36,999 nucleotides of DNA from JBDKVA01 sp039679375 (GTDB lineage: Bacteria; Bacillota; Clostridia; Acetivibrionales; DTU013). The stretch is taken from assembly GCA_039679375.1 (NCBI GenBank), contig JBDKVA010000029.1:1-36999 (forward strand), read 5' to 3'. The notes beneath the pieces were generated by a model that was not told where the DNA came from, searched no databases, and saw nothing but the letters and a program-made list of their open reading frames with translations. Each line of letters opens with the position of its first letter. The stretch's first letter is position 1. Positions 25,349-33,065 of this stretch are shown here, piece after piece. The translations under genes and the position numbers were made by a program.

Positions 25349-25663
25349 ATGTTTGCCAAAATGATTTCGATAACGGATCAGAATAATAAAGTCATTTATC
25401 AGGATCATATTACCTCCCTCCCTATTCGTGATGAGGGAATGATCAATAAAAGCAAAGAGCTGTTTTATGACAGTGAACCTTGCATCATTCACAAAACGTT
25501 CATCATAAAACAGTTTTTCTTTAAGCTGGATAATTATCTGAATGACTTGGCAGAGCACAGCATTCAAGAGGTATCTTATGATATGCTCCCTGACTGGATA
25601 ACAAAAATGGTTAAGATGGATACCCATACAAAAATGCTGCTTATGGATGATAATAAAAGTTAG
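25349..25663 (+). CDS. Small hypothetical protein
   Basis: 104 residues from the ATG at 25349, chosen because GAGGG (25336-25340) lies eight bases ahead; a GTG at 25304 falls inside the hairpin. No family recognised. The protein is soluble and contains ITDQNNKVIYQDHITSLPI near its start, followed by a mostly helical stretch (FFFKLDNYLNDLAEHSIQEVSYDMLPDWI). It follows the duplicated-domain gene and may be the last member of the peptidase cluster. Confidence 0.55.
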   Translation: MFAKMISITDQNNKVIYQDHITSLPIRDEGMINKSKELFYDSEPCIIHKTFIIKQFFFKLDNYLNDLAEHSIQEVSYDMLPDWITKMVKMDTHTKMLLMDDNKS

Positions 25664-25681
25664 CTCCGGCATCCCTGATCT

Positions 25682-27883
25682 CTACGGCAATACCTTTCTG
25701 TAGTAATCTGTTTCCAGTATTTTTGCCGAGTACTTGAACTTATCGGAGACGACCCTGTTCACTTTCCGGACATACTCCTTGTCATAGTCAGTTCCATCCG
25801 TAAATCTCACCGTGTCCGCAGCAGAGTTGTATATTGCTCTGTCCGTTATCCAGCTGCGGTTCGAAAATATGACCAGCGCAGGATCATCCGAAAGGATGTC
25901 GCTGCCCATCAGCAGGCGTGAATCATACTCAAGTCCGAAAAGATTTGACAATGTAGGAATGATATCAAGGCTTGCACAGGGCTTATCCACGATGACAGGC
26001 TCCATGCCCTTTTTCCAGAGGATGAAGGTGCTTTTGTACAGCTCAAAGTTCTTTTCCACCGTATGACCTGCCAGCTCATCAATGTTTTCCTTCGTAAGGC
26101 CATACGGGTAATGGTCGGCGCTCAGGGCAATGACCGTATTCTCTGCTATACCTGCGGTCTCCAGCTTTTCAACAAGCGATTTCAGGGCAAATTCCAGCTC
26201 AAGGTTGCAGGCGATATATGCCTTTGAAGCATCGGAATACGGCAGATTCTCCACATACTCCCTGTTTTTCCTTGCCATCTGATTGCCGCCGAATGTGTAA
26301 TTCATATGTCCGCTGACCGTCATGTAGTAGGCGTGGAATGGCTGCTGCCCGATATATTCATCCGCCGTCACGTTGATCATCTCGAGATCCGATTCGGGCC
26401 ATGTTTTTGTAACATACAGCCCATTTCCTACTCCCTTATAGTCATATCCCAGGTTGGGATGTGAAATATCCCGCTTGTAATAGGTATAGGTGTGGTTGTG
26501 GTAAGCCTTTGTAGTATATCCCAGTTTTCTGAACTGGTTTCCCATGGCAAACGGCATGTAATTTTTCCCCGAATACGCCATGCTCCAAACGCCGCTCTTT
26601 GGAATCAGGCCCGTACATGCCACATACTCTCCGTCCGAAGTACTTACCCACCACACAGGATTATAGAAATTATTGAATACAAATCCCGTTGTCGACATTT
26701 CATAAAGAGTAGGCGTCAGCTCAGGACTGATTACATAGGGAGAAAATCCTTCCGCCGTAAGAAGTATCAGATTGCAGCCCTTGAACATCCCTGTATATTG
26801 ATTTGTAGCGGTAGGCTGTATAGACGAAAAATATTTATGCATGGAATACAGGCTGTCTTCCTGACCCTTGGCAAGAAGCGCATCAAAGTCGATATCCATT
26901 ACATTGAAAGGCTTGACCGGAGCAGGCGGAGCCGTTACTTCGGCTACTCCGGTTTTACCCGTTCCTTCACTTTGTCCATTATTTACACCCGTCTGCGCCG
27001 TTGAATTATTTTCCGACGTGCCGGTATTTTCCTGCTTCACCCCTGTAAGATTGCCTTTCTGCGCCGCCGGATCATTTGTACCGGCATTTCCGTTTTTATT
27101 ATTTTTTGCCGTAATCCCGCCGTCAAACCGGTTCTCCAGCTTCCCTCCCAGCAGCCTGCCAAAGTCGAGGCGCACAGTTGTCAAAACTCCAAGCTTTTCG
27201 ACAGAAAGTTCAGGAGAAGAAACATTATAATACAGACTGTTTTGCGATGAAGGGCTGTCACCAGTCAGACCGACACTGATGATAGCTGCCGAGTATGCGC
27301 AAATGCAGAATATAGCGCCATAACCAAGCAATAACGGCTTCAATGAATAAAATTTCAATTTCTTATATTGTAAAATAAGAAGGATCAGTGGAAAAAAGAG
27401 CAGCACGACCGCAACAGCATTTTTTAATATGGCTTCTATGATAATGTCCCGGAACTGAAGCGCATCACCCGCCCCGCCAAGTGAGACAAGAGAAAGCGGC
27501 GTATGGAATATGCATGTATAAACGAGCTGTATGCCATAAAGGAGGCTTACAATAAATACCAGTACAATAGTTGCGATACCTTCTGCTTTTACCGGAATAA
27601 GGCTAACAATAATATAAAGCACAGCGCCTGCAGATAGTGCAAATAATACCGGAAAAATGAAATCAGCACTTAACCCTTTAAAAATCCAGAGCCGGTATAA
27701 AAGCTCAAAATAGATAATAAGCGCGATAAGAAAGCATATCAGCCAATATTTAGAAAGGAAGGCATGGAGTGATTTAAAAATTTCGGATGACTTGCATGAG
27801 TTCAAAAAATCATGTTCTCTGTTGCTTCCTGGCGGATCCGGTTGTTTTCGTATCTTTCGTCTTTCAAGGAAAGGATTCTTCAA
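25682..27883 (-). CDS. LTA synthase-like membrane phosphotransferase (sulfatase fold)
   Basis: 733 residues from a TTG start five bases after GGAG. Five hydrophobic segments (about 45-205) are followed by a low-complexity Asn/Gly/Thr/Gln linker (about 255-325) and an extracellular sulfatase-fold domain (about 365-690). Catalytic-type residues are present: Glu378 (LLTAEGF), the probable nucleophile Thr415 (STSDGE), His526 (VSGHMNY) and Asp590-His591 (SADHYPYG). LtaS-type enzymes transfer glycerol phosphate from phosphatidylglycerol to a lipid anchor or other acceptor. The linker is longer than in classical LtaS, so it may decorate a different polymer. It stands alone on its strand. Confidence 0.87.
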   Translation of the reverse strand: MKNPFLERRKIRKQPDPPGSNREHDFLNSCKSSEIFKSLHAFLSKYWLICFLIALIIYFELLYRLWIFKGLSADFIFPVLFALSAGAVLYIIVSLIPVKAEGIATIVLVFIVSLLYGIQLVYTCIFHTPLSLVSLGGAGDALQFRDIIIEAILKNAVAVVLLFFPLILLILQYKKLKFYSLKPLLLGYGAIFCICAYSAAIISVGLTGDSPSSQNSLYYNVSSPELSVEKLGVLTTVRLDFGRLLGGKLENRFDGGITAKNNKNGNAGTNDPAAQKGNLTGVKQENTGTSENNSTAQTGVNNGQSEGTGKTGVAEVTAPPAPVKPFNVMDIDFDALLAKGQEDSLYSMHKYFSSIQPTATNQYTGMFKGCNLILLTAEGFSPYVISPELTPTLYEMSTTGFVFNNFYNPVWWVSTSDGEYVACTGLIPKSGVWSMAYSGKNYMPFAMGNQFRKLGYTTKAYHNHTYTYYKRDISHPNLGYDYKGVGNGLYVTKTWPESDLEMINVTADEYIGQQPFHAYYMTVSGHMNYTFGGNQMARKNREYVENLPYSDASKAYIACNLELEFALKSLVEKLETAGIAENTVIALSADHYPYGLTKENIDELAGHTVEKNFELYKSTFILWKKGMEPVIVDKPCASLDIIPTLSNLFGLEYDSRLLMGSDILSDDPALVIFSNRSWITDRAIYNSAADTVRFTDGTDYDKEYVRKVNRVVSDKFKYSAKILETDYYRKVLP

Positions 27884-27966
27884 TATTTCTCCACTCCAAT
27901 ATCCAGCATAGATTATAGCTGCACTTTACCAGCTCTATTCTACCAGCTTTTATAACTTCGGGCAAT

Positions 27967-28000
27967 AAAAATCGAATGGCATCGAGCCCCTTCGATTTTT
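27967..28000. terminator. Symmetrical A/T-flanked hairpin
   Basis: AAAAATCGAA and TTCGATTTTT form a perfect 10-bp stem around a 14-base loop containing GGCATCGAGC. It has terminator shape in both directions but lies upstream of both flanking genes, so its role is unclear. Confidence 0.4.
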
Positions 28001-28080
28001 GAGCATGACTTCGCTAGGGCAGAATATGTATGCAATTATTGCCGGCAGAACATAAATTTACATAATTTTAAAGGATAGGA

Positions 28081-28109
28081 TTGAAATTTGCATAATAAAG
28101 TAATATTAT
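28081..28109 (+). promoter_or_regulatory. Sigma-A promoter of the HD-GYP gene
   Basis: TTGAAA (28081-28086), exactly 17 bases, TATTAT (28104-28109). Predicted start near 28116, giving a leader of about 60 bases. Confidence 0.65.
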
Positions 28110-28176
28110 AGTAGAGGTAAACAGTTTTCCGGTGGATTGTTTATCGGCGCGGCCATAATACAAATGATAAAACATA

Positions 28177-29274
28177 ATGGTGAATAAAATGCAGAGGACT
28201 TTACTTAGTGATTTAAAACCTGGAGTCATCGTTGCAAAAGACATTTATAACCATAATGGCGTTATGTTAATCCCAAAAGGCACCACTTCCAGTGGCGACC
28301 TTATTAAATATCTCCAAAATACCGGTATCAACGATGTTTACACAGACGACAATGAACAGGAGATATATGAAGCCATCACAGATTTTCAGAAAAATTTGAA
28401 TATTGATGATATTATCTGCAAAAACACAAAGGTCCAGGCCCACAAACAAATAAAAAGGACCATGCTGCGATTTAATTCCATGGGTAAAATACAAATCGGA
28501 AAAATCAATGAACTGGTTGAAAGCATCATTGAACAATTGCTTTCCAAACGGGATATCGTACTGACACTCTCCCGGTTGAGATCCATCGACAACTATACGT
28601 ATGAGCATTCCTTGAATGTTTGTGTTCTATCCATCATATTGGGTATTGACCTGAAGGTGGACAAGCAATTGTTAAACATTCTCGGAACAGGTGCAATTAT
28701 GCATGATGTAGGTAAAGTCGTGATCCCCGAGGATATTTTGAAAAAACCGTCAAAGCTGACTCCTGCCGAATTTGAGGAAATCAAGAAGCATACGGAATAT
28801 GGCTATGAGATTCTGAAAAATTCGGACATATCGGAAGAGGCTGCCGGGATTGCGCTTTATCACCATGAAAAATATGACGGCTCGGGCTACAACAGGAATT
28901 TTATCGGAGAAAGGATACCGCTGTTTTCCAGGATTGTTGCTGTTGCGGATGCTTATGACGCCATGTCAAACGACCGCATTTATAAAAAGAAGATGCCCCC
29001 TGACCTCGTTTATAGGGAAATTGTCCGGCTGACCGGCAAGCATTTTGACTCTTCGATTATAGAAATGTTCCTGAAGCATTTGAGCATTTATCCGATCGGT
29101 ACGGGAGTCATTCTCAATACAAACCACAAAGGCATAGTAATAGCGCAAAACAGATATCTCCCTGAAAGCCCGGTTATCCGTGTATTCAAGAAAGACAGGA
29201 GCAACTCCAGGGTAGTCGGGGTTGACGTCGATCTTTCCCAGACAAAACATCTGCATATAAAAGAAACTTTTTAG
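28177..29274 (+). CDS. HD-GYP domain phosphodiesterase (probable c-di-GMP hydrolase)
   Basis: 365 residues. An N-terminal region (about 1-125) precedes an HD-GYP domain (about 130-290) with His144 (EHSLNV), His176-Asp177 (HDVGK), His205 (KKHTEYG), His229-His230 with Asp234 (HHEKYDGSGY) and Asp258 (ADAYDAM). The GYP tripeptide reads GYN here. The family degrades cyclic di-GMP, usually lowering biofilm and raising motility. There is no receiver or membrane domain. The ATG at 28177 lacks a strong ribosome binding site; the ATG at 28189, with GGTGA ahead, is an alternative. Confidence 0.9.
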   Translation: MVNKMQRTLLSDLKPGVIVAKDIYNHNGVMLIPKGTTSSGDLIKYLQNTGINDVYTDDNEQEIYEAITDFQKNLNIDDIICKNTKVQAHKQIKRTMLRFNSMGKIQIGKINELVESIIEQLLSKRDIVLTLSRLRSIDNYTYEHSLNVCVLSIILGIDLKVDKQLLNILGTGAIMHDVGKVVIPEDILKKPSKLTPAEFEEIKKHTEYGYEILKNSDISEEAAGIALYHHEKYDGSGYNRNFIGERIPLFSRIVAVADAYDAMSNDRIYKKKMPPDLVYREIVRLTGKHFDSSIIEMFLKHLSIYPIGTGVILNTNHKGIVIAQNRYLPESPVIRVFKKDRSNSRVVGVDVDLSQTKHLHIKETF

Positions 29275-29289
29275 TCATTTTATTAAAAC

Positions 29290-29318
29290 TTGTCAATATA
29301 TCATTGAAATAGTATAAT
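29290..29318 (+). promoter_or_regulatory. Sigma-A promoter of the MATE gene
   Basis: TTGTCA (29290-29295), 17-base spacer, TATAAT (29313-29318). Predicted start near 29325, about 40 bases before the coding region. Confidence 0.7.
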
Positions 29319-29365
29319 AGTTTGGAGCAAAATTAATTTCGTTACAGAAAGTTGGCATCGTTAAA

Positions 29366-30748
29366 TTGCAATTTGACTTTTTACATCAAAATGCCGAAGA
29401 ACGGCGAAATATCATTCTAAACGGATCCATCGCCCCTACTATTTTGCTTTTATCCATACCCACTCTTATGATGGGGATTGTACAATCGATCATCCCTGTT
29501 GTAGACGGGCTTTTTATCAATAATTTTTCGGGATACATCGCAGCAAGCGCAATAAGCTATTCAGGTCCTGTGATCAATATGACTGCGGCTCTTGCCCAGG
29601 GACTTAGCGTAGCCGCAATGGCGATCATCGGACAGGCAAACGGAAGAGGCGATTTTTCCGAAGCCCGGAAAATATCAACGCAGATATTCGTTTTTGCATT
29701 TTTTCTTGGATTAATGATTGCTCCGATTTTAGCAGCCGTCTCCTTTCCTGTTTCCAACCATGTGAACGCGGAAATTTCAAAGGAAGTTTTTAAATATATT
29801 GCATTGAGTTCATTGGTTTTGCCTTTTTCCTTCCTGGAATCGACATACAATGCGATTAAAAATGCAAGTGGAAAGCCTGAAGCTGCATTTATCAGAATGG
29901 TTTTGATGCTGATCCTGAAAGTAATCTTTAATGCCATATTCATAGCAGGTTTCCGTTGGGGAGTGACCGGAACCGTTGCCGCTACGCTATTGTCAAATAT
30001 TTTGATAAGCATATGGATGTTCCATGAGCTTTTCATCAAAAAGAGCAGCGAACGCCTTATATTAAAGGGCTTTAAATTGGACCCCGGCATCATCCGCGAC
30101 CTCTTCAGGGTTGGTATCCCGTCTGCGATATCAAGCCTGGTACTGAACCTTGGATTCTTCCTCATAAATAATGAAGTGGAAAAATACGGACCGATCGTTA
30201 TGAACGGTCAGGGCATCGCAGGCAATATTTCGACCATCTGCTACAATTTGCCCTCTTCCTTCGGCTCTTCTGTCACAACAATGGTCAGTATGAACGTTGG
30301 AGCGGGTCAGGGCGACAAAGCACGAAAATCATGCATTACAGGTTGTATTGTCAGTGCAGTCACCGCTGCCGTTATCATTGCTATTGTTGTACCGTTATCC
30401 TCTTACATTACGGTATTGTTCACACGCAATACCGAAGTACTCGGGGTGGCTAACAATGCTCTGCAAATATACACATACTCTGTCATAGGATTTGGGGTCG
30501 GCATGGTACAGCAGGGCGCCTTTATCGGCCTTGGCCGCACCAGAGTTACGCTTTTTGCCAGTATTATGAGAATATGGTTTCTTCGATATGTCTTTATAAT
30601 AATAACGGAAAGATGGCTTGGAGTTAATTCCGTCTTCTGGGGCAATCTTTTTTCCAATTATATGTCAGCTATCATTACGACTATCATTATCGCACGCACA
30701 AAGTGGATATCCGCATTGCCGAACAGGAGCCTTGAAACCGCACCGTAA
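29366..30748 (+). CDS. MATE family efflux transporter
   Basis: 460 residues with about twelve hydrophobic segments in two similar halves, the usual MATE size. Recognisable stretches include SIPTLMMGIVQSIIPVVDGLFINNFSG near the start and the second-half counterpart GQGIAGNISTICYNLPSSFGSSVTTMVSMNVGAGQ. It probably exports drugs or metabolites in exchange for sodium or protons. The reading frame opens with TTG at 29366 and no convincing ribosome binding site; no in-frame ATG exists before residue 36, which already lies in the first membrane segment, so the TTG is accepted with reservation. It converges with the XRE gene only eight bases away. Confidence 0.9.
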   Translation: MQFDFLHQNAEERRNIILNGSIAPTILLLSIPTLMMGIVQSIIPVVDGLFINNFSGYIAASAISYSGPVINMTAALAQGLSVAAMAIIGQANGRGDFSEARKISTQIFVFAFFLGLMIAPILAAVSFPVSNHVNAEISKEVFKYIALSSLVLPFSFLESTYNAIKNASGKPEAAFIRMVLMLILKVIFNAIFIAGFRWGVTGTVAATLLSNILISIWMFHELFIKKSSERLILKGFKLDPGIIRDLFRVGIPSAISSLVLNLGFFLINNEVEKYGPIVMNGQGIAGNISTICYNLPSSFGSSVTTMVSMNVGAGQGDKARKSCITGCIVSAVTAAVIIAIVVPLSSYITVLFTRNTEVLGVANNALQIYTYSVIGFGVGMVQQGAFIGLGRTRVTLFASIMRIWFLRYVFIIITERWLGVNSVFWGNLFSNYMSAIITTIIIARTKWISALPNRSLETAP

Positions 30749-30756
30749 TGTGACCG

Positions 30757-31425
30757 CTAAAGCAGGATCTCAAGACGGATCAGTCTTGCAATGATTTTAA
30801 CTGCCTTTTTTGATACCGTTTCCGTCATAATGCTTCCGCTGTTGCTGACCAGTAAAAGCTTGTCCTGATCCAGCTTTTTTATTTGCCGGATCGATCTTGC
30901 CCCATTTTGCTCAATAAAATAAATGGAATCCTTTTCGGCCTCCTGTGTACTGAAAGCCAGAACGAGATCTCCCTTTAAAAGTCTAAAACCGGACATTTCG
31001 TTATCTTCTACTGTCAGATAAAATACCTTGTCCTTCTGAAAGCCTTCTACCTTGTTCGCTATAATAGGCAGCTGCCTGGTACCTACAGCCTTCTCCATCT
31101 TGCCGTCATAAACCGGCACAGCCATGATCACGCCGGCCAGCGCGTCCGTCCATATCTCCTGTACCGGCTTTTCAATGACCTTTTTAACGGTTTTATCCGG
31201 TTCAGGCCTGCGGCTCACCTCTTCCTCATCATACAGATCAAGCTGTCCTATTTCCTTCCGCAAAGCTTTTGATACACGTGTGATGAGTTCACTGTTCAGT
31301 ACCTTTTTACCGGTTTCTACTTCCTCAATGAATTTTTCTGTCACACCCACCTGCTTTGCCAGCTGTTTCTGGGTCATGCCTGCTTCTTTTCTAAGTCTGC
31401 ATATTTCAGAGCCCATCCTGCTCAT
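30757..31425 (-). CDS. XRE-type regulator with S24-like C-terminal domain
   Basis: 222 residues, ATG after GGAGG. An N-terminal XRE/Cro helix-turn-helix (about 6-62; EICRLRKEAGMTQKQLAKQVGVT) is joined by a charged linker to a C-terminal domain (about 110-222) shaped like LexA/CI S24 peptidases (YLTVEDNEMSGFRLLKGDLVLAF). The serine expected in the DxSM-type motif is Glu here (DNEM), and the usual lysine region reads ARSIRQIKKL. Self-cleavage is therefore doubtful and the domain may serve dimerisation or ligand sensing. Targets are unknown; the convergent MATE gene is one possibility. Confidence 0.85.
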   Translation of the reverse strand: MSRMGSEICRLRKEAGMTQKQLAKQVGVTEKFIEEVETGKKVLNSELITRVSKALRKEIGQLDLYDEEEVSRRPEPDKTVKKVIEKPVQEIWTDALAGVIMAVPVYDGKMEKAVGTRQLPIIANKVEGFQKDKVFYLTVEDNEMSGFRLLKGDLVLAFSTQEAEKDSIYFIEQNGARSIRQIKKLDQDKLLLVSNSGSIMTETVSKKAVKIIARLIRLEILL

Positions 31426-31704
31426 AATGTACCTCCGCTATATTGTTTGCCATATTTGTATTTATCACAAATGCATTCTCTGCACGATATTCCATTGAAA
31501 TACAGGAATGCCTGTGCACCTTCTGCCAAAATAAATGGTACATGAAGATCACCTTTAAGTCAATTGTGTTTGTGCTTTCACTATCCGGCAAAAAATGAGT
31601 GGCGGCTGCTCTCTGAATAGTAACCGTCATGTACATATGAATCAAAAAAATATTCCGAAGCATATTGACATATCGCTCAGACGTGTGTTATTATTCCTTT
31701 AAAC
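31426..31704. other. Intergenic region upstream of the Trp T-box
   Basis: About 280 bases between the XRE gene (-) and the T-box leader (+). No gene is credible here. It contains the leader promoter at its right end; otherwise I see nothing. Confidence 0.4.
31665..31694 (+). promoter_or_regulatory. Promoter of the trpXYZ T-box leader
   Basis: A perfect TTGACA (31665-31670) is followed 18 bases later by TATTAT (31689-31694). Predicted start near 31701, just ahead of the T-box structure. Confidence 0.75.
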
Positions 31705-31972
31705 TGTTGAAGAGGGAGTAAAACTGTAAACCGGTCGTAAAGAGAGTCGGGGGCGCTGGGATCCCGGCAGATCTGGAACAGACAAATGGGCCTCTGAGGG
31801 CGGAGCGAAAAGATATGTATCATCCAAGTAGCTTCCGACGTCCAGCCGGCGTTATAGGGCGATGAGTGTGTCGGCACTCTTTTAAAGCGGATGCGGAGAA
31901 ATTTGCATCAATTAAGGTGGTACCGCAGGTTAGCGCCTGTCCTTGTATTAGGACAGGTGTTTTTTATTTTAT
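31705..31972 (+). ncRNA. T-box leader, tryptophan-specific (UGG specifier)
   Basis: The hallmark T-box sequence AAGGTGGTACCGC is at 31914-31926. Stem I starts near 31709. AGAGG pairs with CCTCT and CTGT with ACAG, forming an internal loop with AGTA (31717-31720) on one side and ACAAATGGG on the other. The codon next to the lower helix is TGG (31787-31789), tryptophan. Uncharged tRNA-Trp binding would stabilise the antiterminator and switch on trpXYZ. The T-box tetranucleotide is TGGT, which pairs best with a discriminator A and only by wobble with G. Confidence 0.93.
31934..31972 (+). terminator. T-box intrinsic terminator
   Basis: CGCCTGTCC (31934-31942) pairs with GGACAGGTG (31951-31959), followed by TTTTTTATTTT. 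It is the alternative to the antiterminator formed with the T-box sequence. Confidence 0.9.
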
Positions 31973-32007
31973 TCAAAATAGTATATAATATTTGAGGAGG
32001 AGTCGTA

Positions 32008-33000
32008 ATGAAAAAGTTATTGAAAACAATCCCCGCAATTTTAACAGTACTGACAATGCTGGTTTCCATGACAGCATGCGGCAGTAAATTAAGCGGCAGT
32101 AAGGTTCTTAAGATCGGCATCGTGCAGATCGTCGAGCACCCTTCCCTTAATACGATCCGTGAAGCCTTTATCGCAGAGCTGGCTGAAAAAGGTTATAAAA
32201 ATGGCGAAAATATTCAGATCGATTATCAGAACGCCCAGGGAGATCAGGCCAACCTGAAGACGATATGCCAGAAGTTTGTCGCAGACAAGTCCGACCTTAT
32301 CGTCGCCATAGCGACACCGTCCGCTCAAGCTGCGGCCGGCGAAACAAGCGATATACCCGTGCTATTTTCAGCCTGCACCGATCCGGTCGGTTCGGGGCTG
32401 GTAAAAAGCCTTGAAAATCCGGGAAGCAACGTCACCGGCACCTCCGATGCCGTGTCGGCGGAAAAGATCATGGAGCTGGCAATCCGTATCACTCCCGGTA
32501 TCAAAAAAATCGGCGCATTATATAATTCCAGTGAAACAAATTCGATATCCGTTATAAACAATCTGAAGGAGTATGCTGCAAAAAACGGGCTGGAGGTTAT
32601 TGAAGGCACAGTCACCAATTCCTCGGAGGTACAGCAGGTGACGCAATCGCTTGCAGGTCAGGTCGACGCTATTTTCTCCCCCATCGACAACACGATCGCA
32701 TCTGCCATGCCTGTAGTGGCGCAGGTTGCCGAAAGCGCCAAAAAGCCGGTATATGTCGGTGCGGACTCCATGGTACAGGACGGCGGTCTGGCGACATACG
32801 GCATCAATTATACCGTATTGGGCCAGGAAACGGCTAATATGGCCGTTAAGATCCTGAATGGCAAAAAGCCCGGCGAGATACCTGTCAAAACCATAAAGGA
32901 TGTTGAAATATACGTAAATAACGACACCGCCAAAGCAATCGGTATAACGATACCAGCAGACGTCATCAAGGAAGCCAGGCAGGTATTTGAGAAAAAGTAG
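32008..33000 (+). CDS. trpX: Tryptophan ABC transporter substrate-binding lipoprotein
   Basis: 330 residues, ATG after GAGGAGG. A lipoprotein signal ends at Cys24 (VSMTACGSKL). The mature part belongs to the ABC_sub_bind (DUF534-type) family: IGIVQIVEHPSLNTIREAF, VAIATPSAQAA, PVLFSACTDPVGSGLV, VGADSMVQDGGLATYGINY. In Firmicutes this family with its YZ partners is often controlled by Trp or Tyr T-boxes and annotated as trpXYZ. The UGG specifier in the leader supports tryptophan as ligand. It is tethered on the outer membrane face and feeds the permease encoded next. Confidence 0.9.
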   Translation: MKKLLKTIPAILTVLTMLVSMTACGSKLSGSKVLKIGIVQIVEHPSLNTIREAFIAELAEKGYKNGENIQIDYQNAQGDQANLKTICQKFVADKSDLIVAIATPSAQAAAGETSDIPVLFSACTDPVGSGLVKSLENPGSNVTGTSDAVSAEKIMELAIRITPGIKKIGALYNSSETNSISVINNLKEYAAKNGLEVIEGTVTNSSEVQQVTQSLAGQVDAIFSPIDNTIASAMPVVAQVAESAKKPVYVGADSMVQDGGLATYGINYTVLGQETANMAVKILNGKKPGEIPVKTIKDVEIYVNNDTAKAIGITIPADVIKEARQVFEKK

Positions 33001-33010
33001 AAATTTAAGC

Positions 33011-33038
33011 GGAGCGCCTTCCAATCGGCGGGCGCCCC
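33011..33038 (+). promoter_or_regulatory. Hairpin between trpX and trpY
   Basis: GGAGCGCC (33011-33018) pairs with GGCGCCCC (33031-33038) with one mismatch. No T-run follows. It probably stabilises the 3' end of the trpX message so that more binding protein than permease is made. Confidence 0.4.
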
Positions 33039-33065
33039 TAATAGAAAATAAAGGGGATAATCACA

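Larger units (their letters stand above)
27884..28176. other. Divergent intergenic region
   Basis: 293 bases between the LTA-synthase-like gene (-) and the HD-GYP gene (+), no gene seen. It holds the hairpin at 27967-28000 and the HD-GYP promoter at 28081-28109. On the minus strand a TATAAT lies at about 27911-27916 without a convincing -35. Confidence 0.4.

Noticed and set aside
29557..30165. A 202-residue minus-strand frame inside the MATE gene
   Set aside because: It lies antisense to conserved membrane segments of a full-length transporter; its composition reflects the complement of hydrophobic codons.
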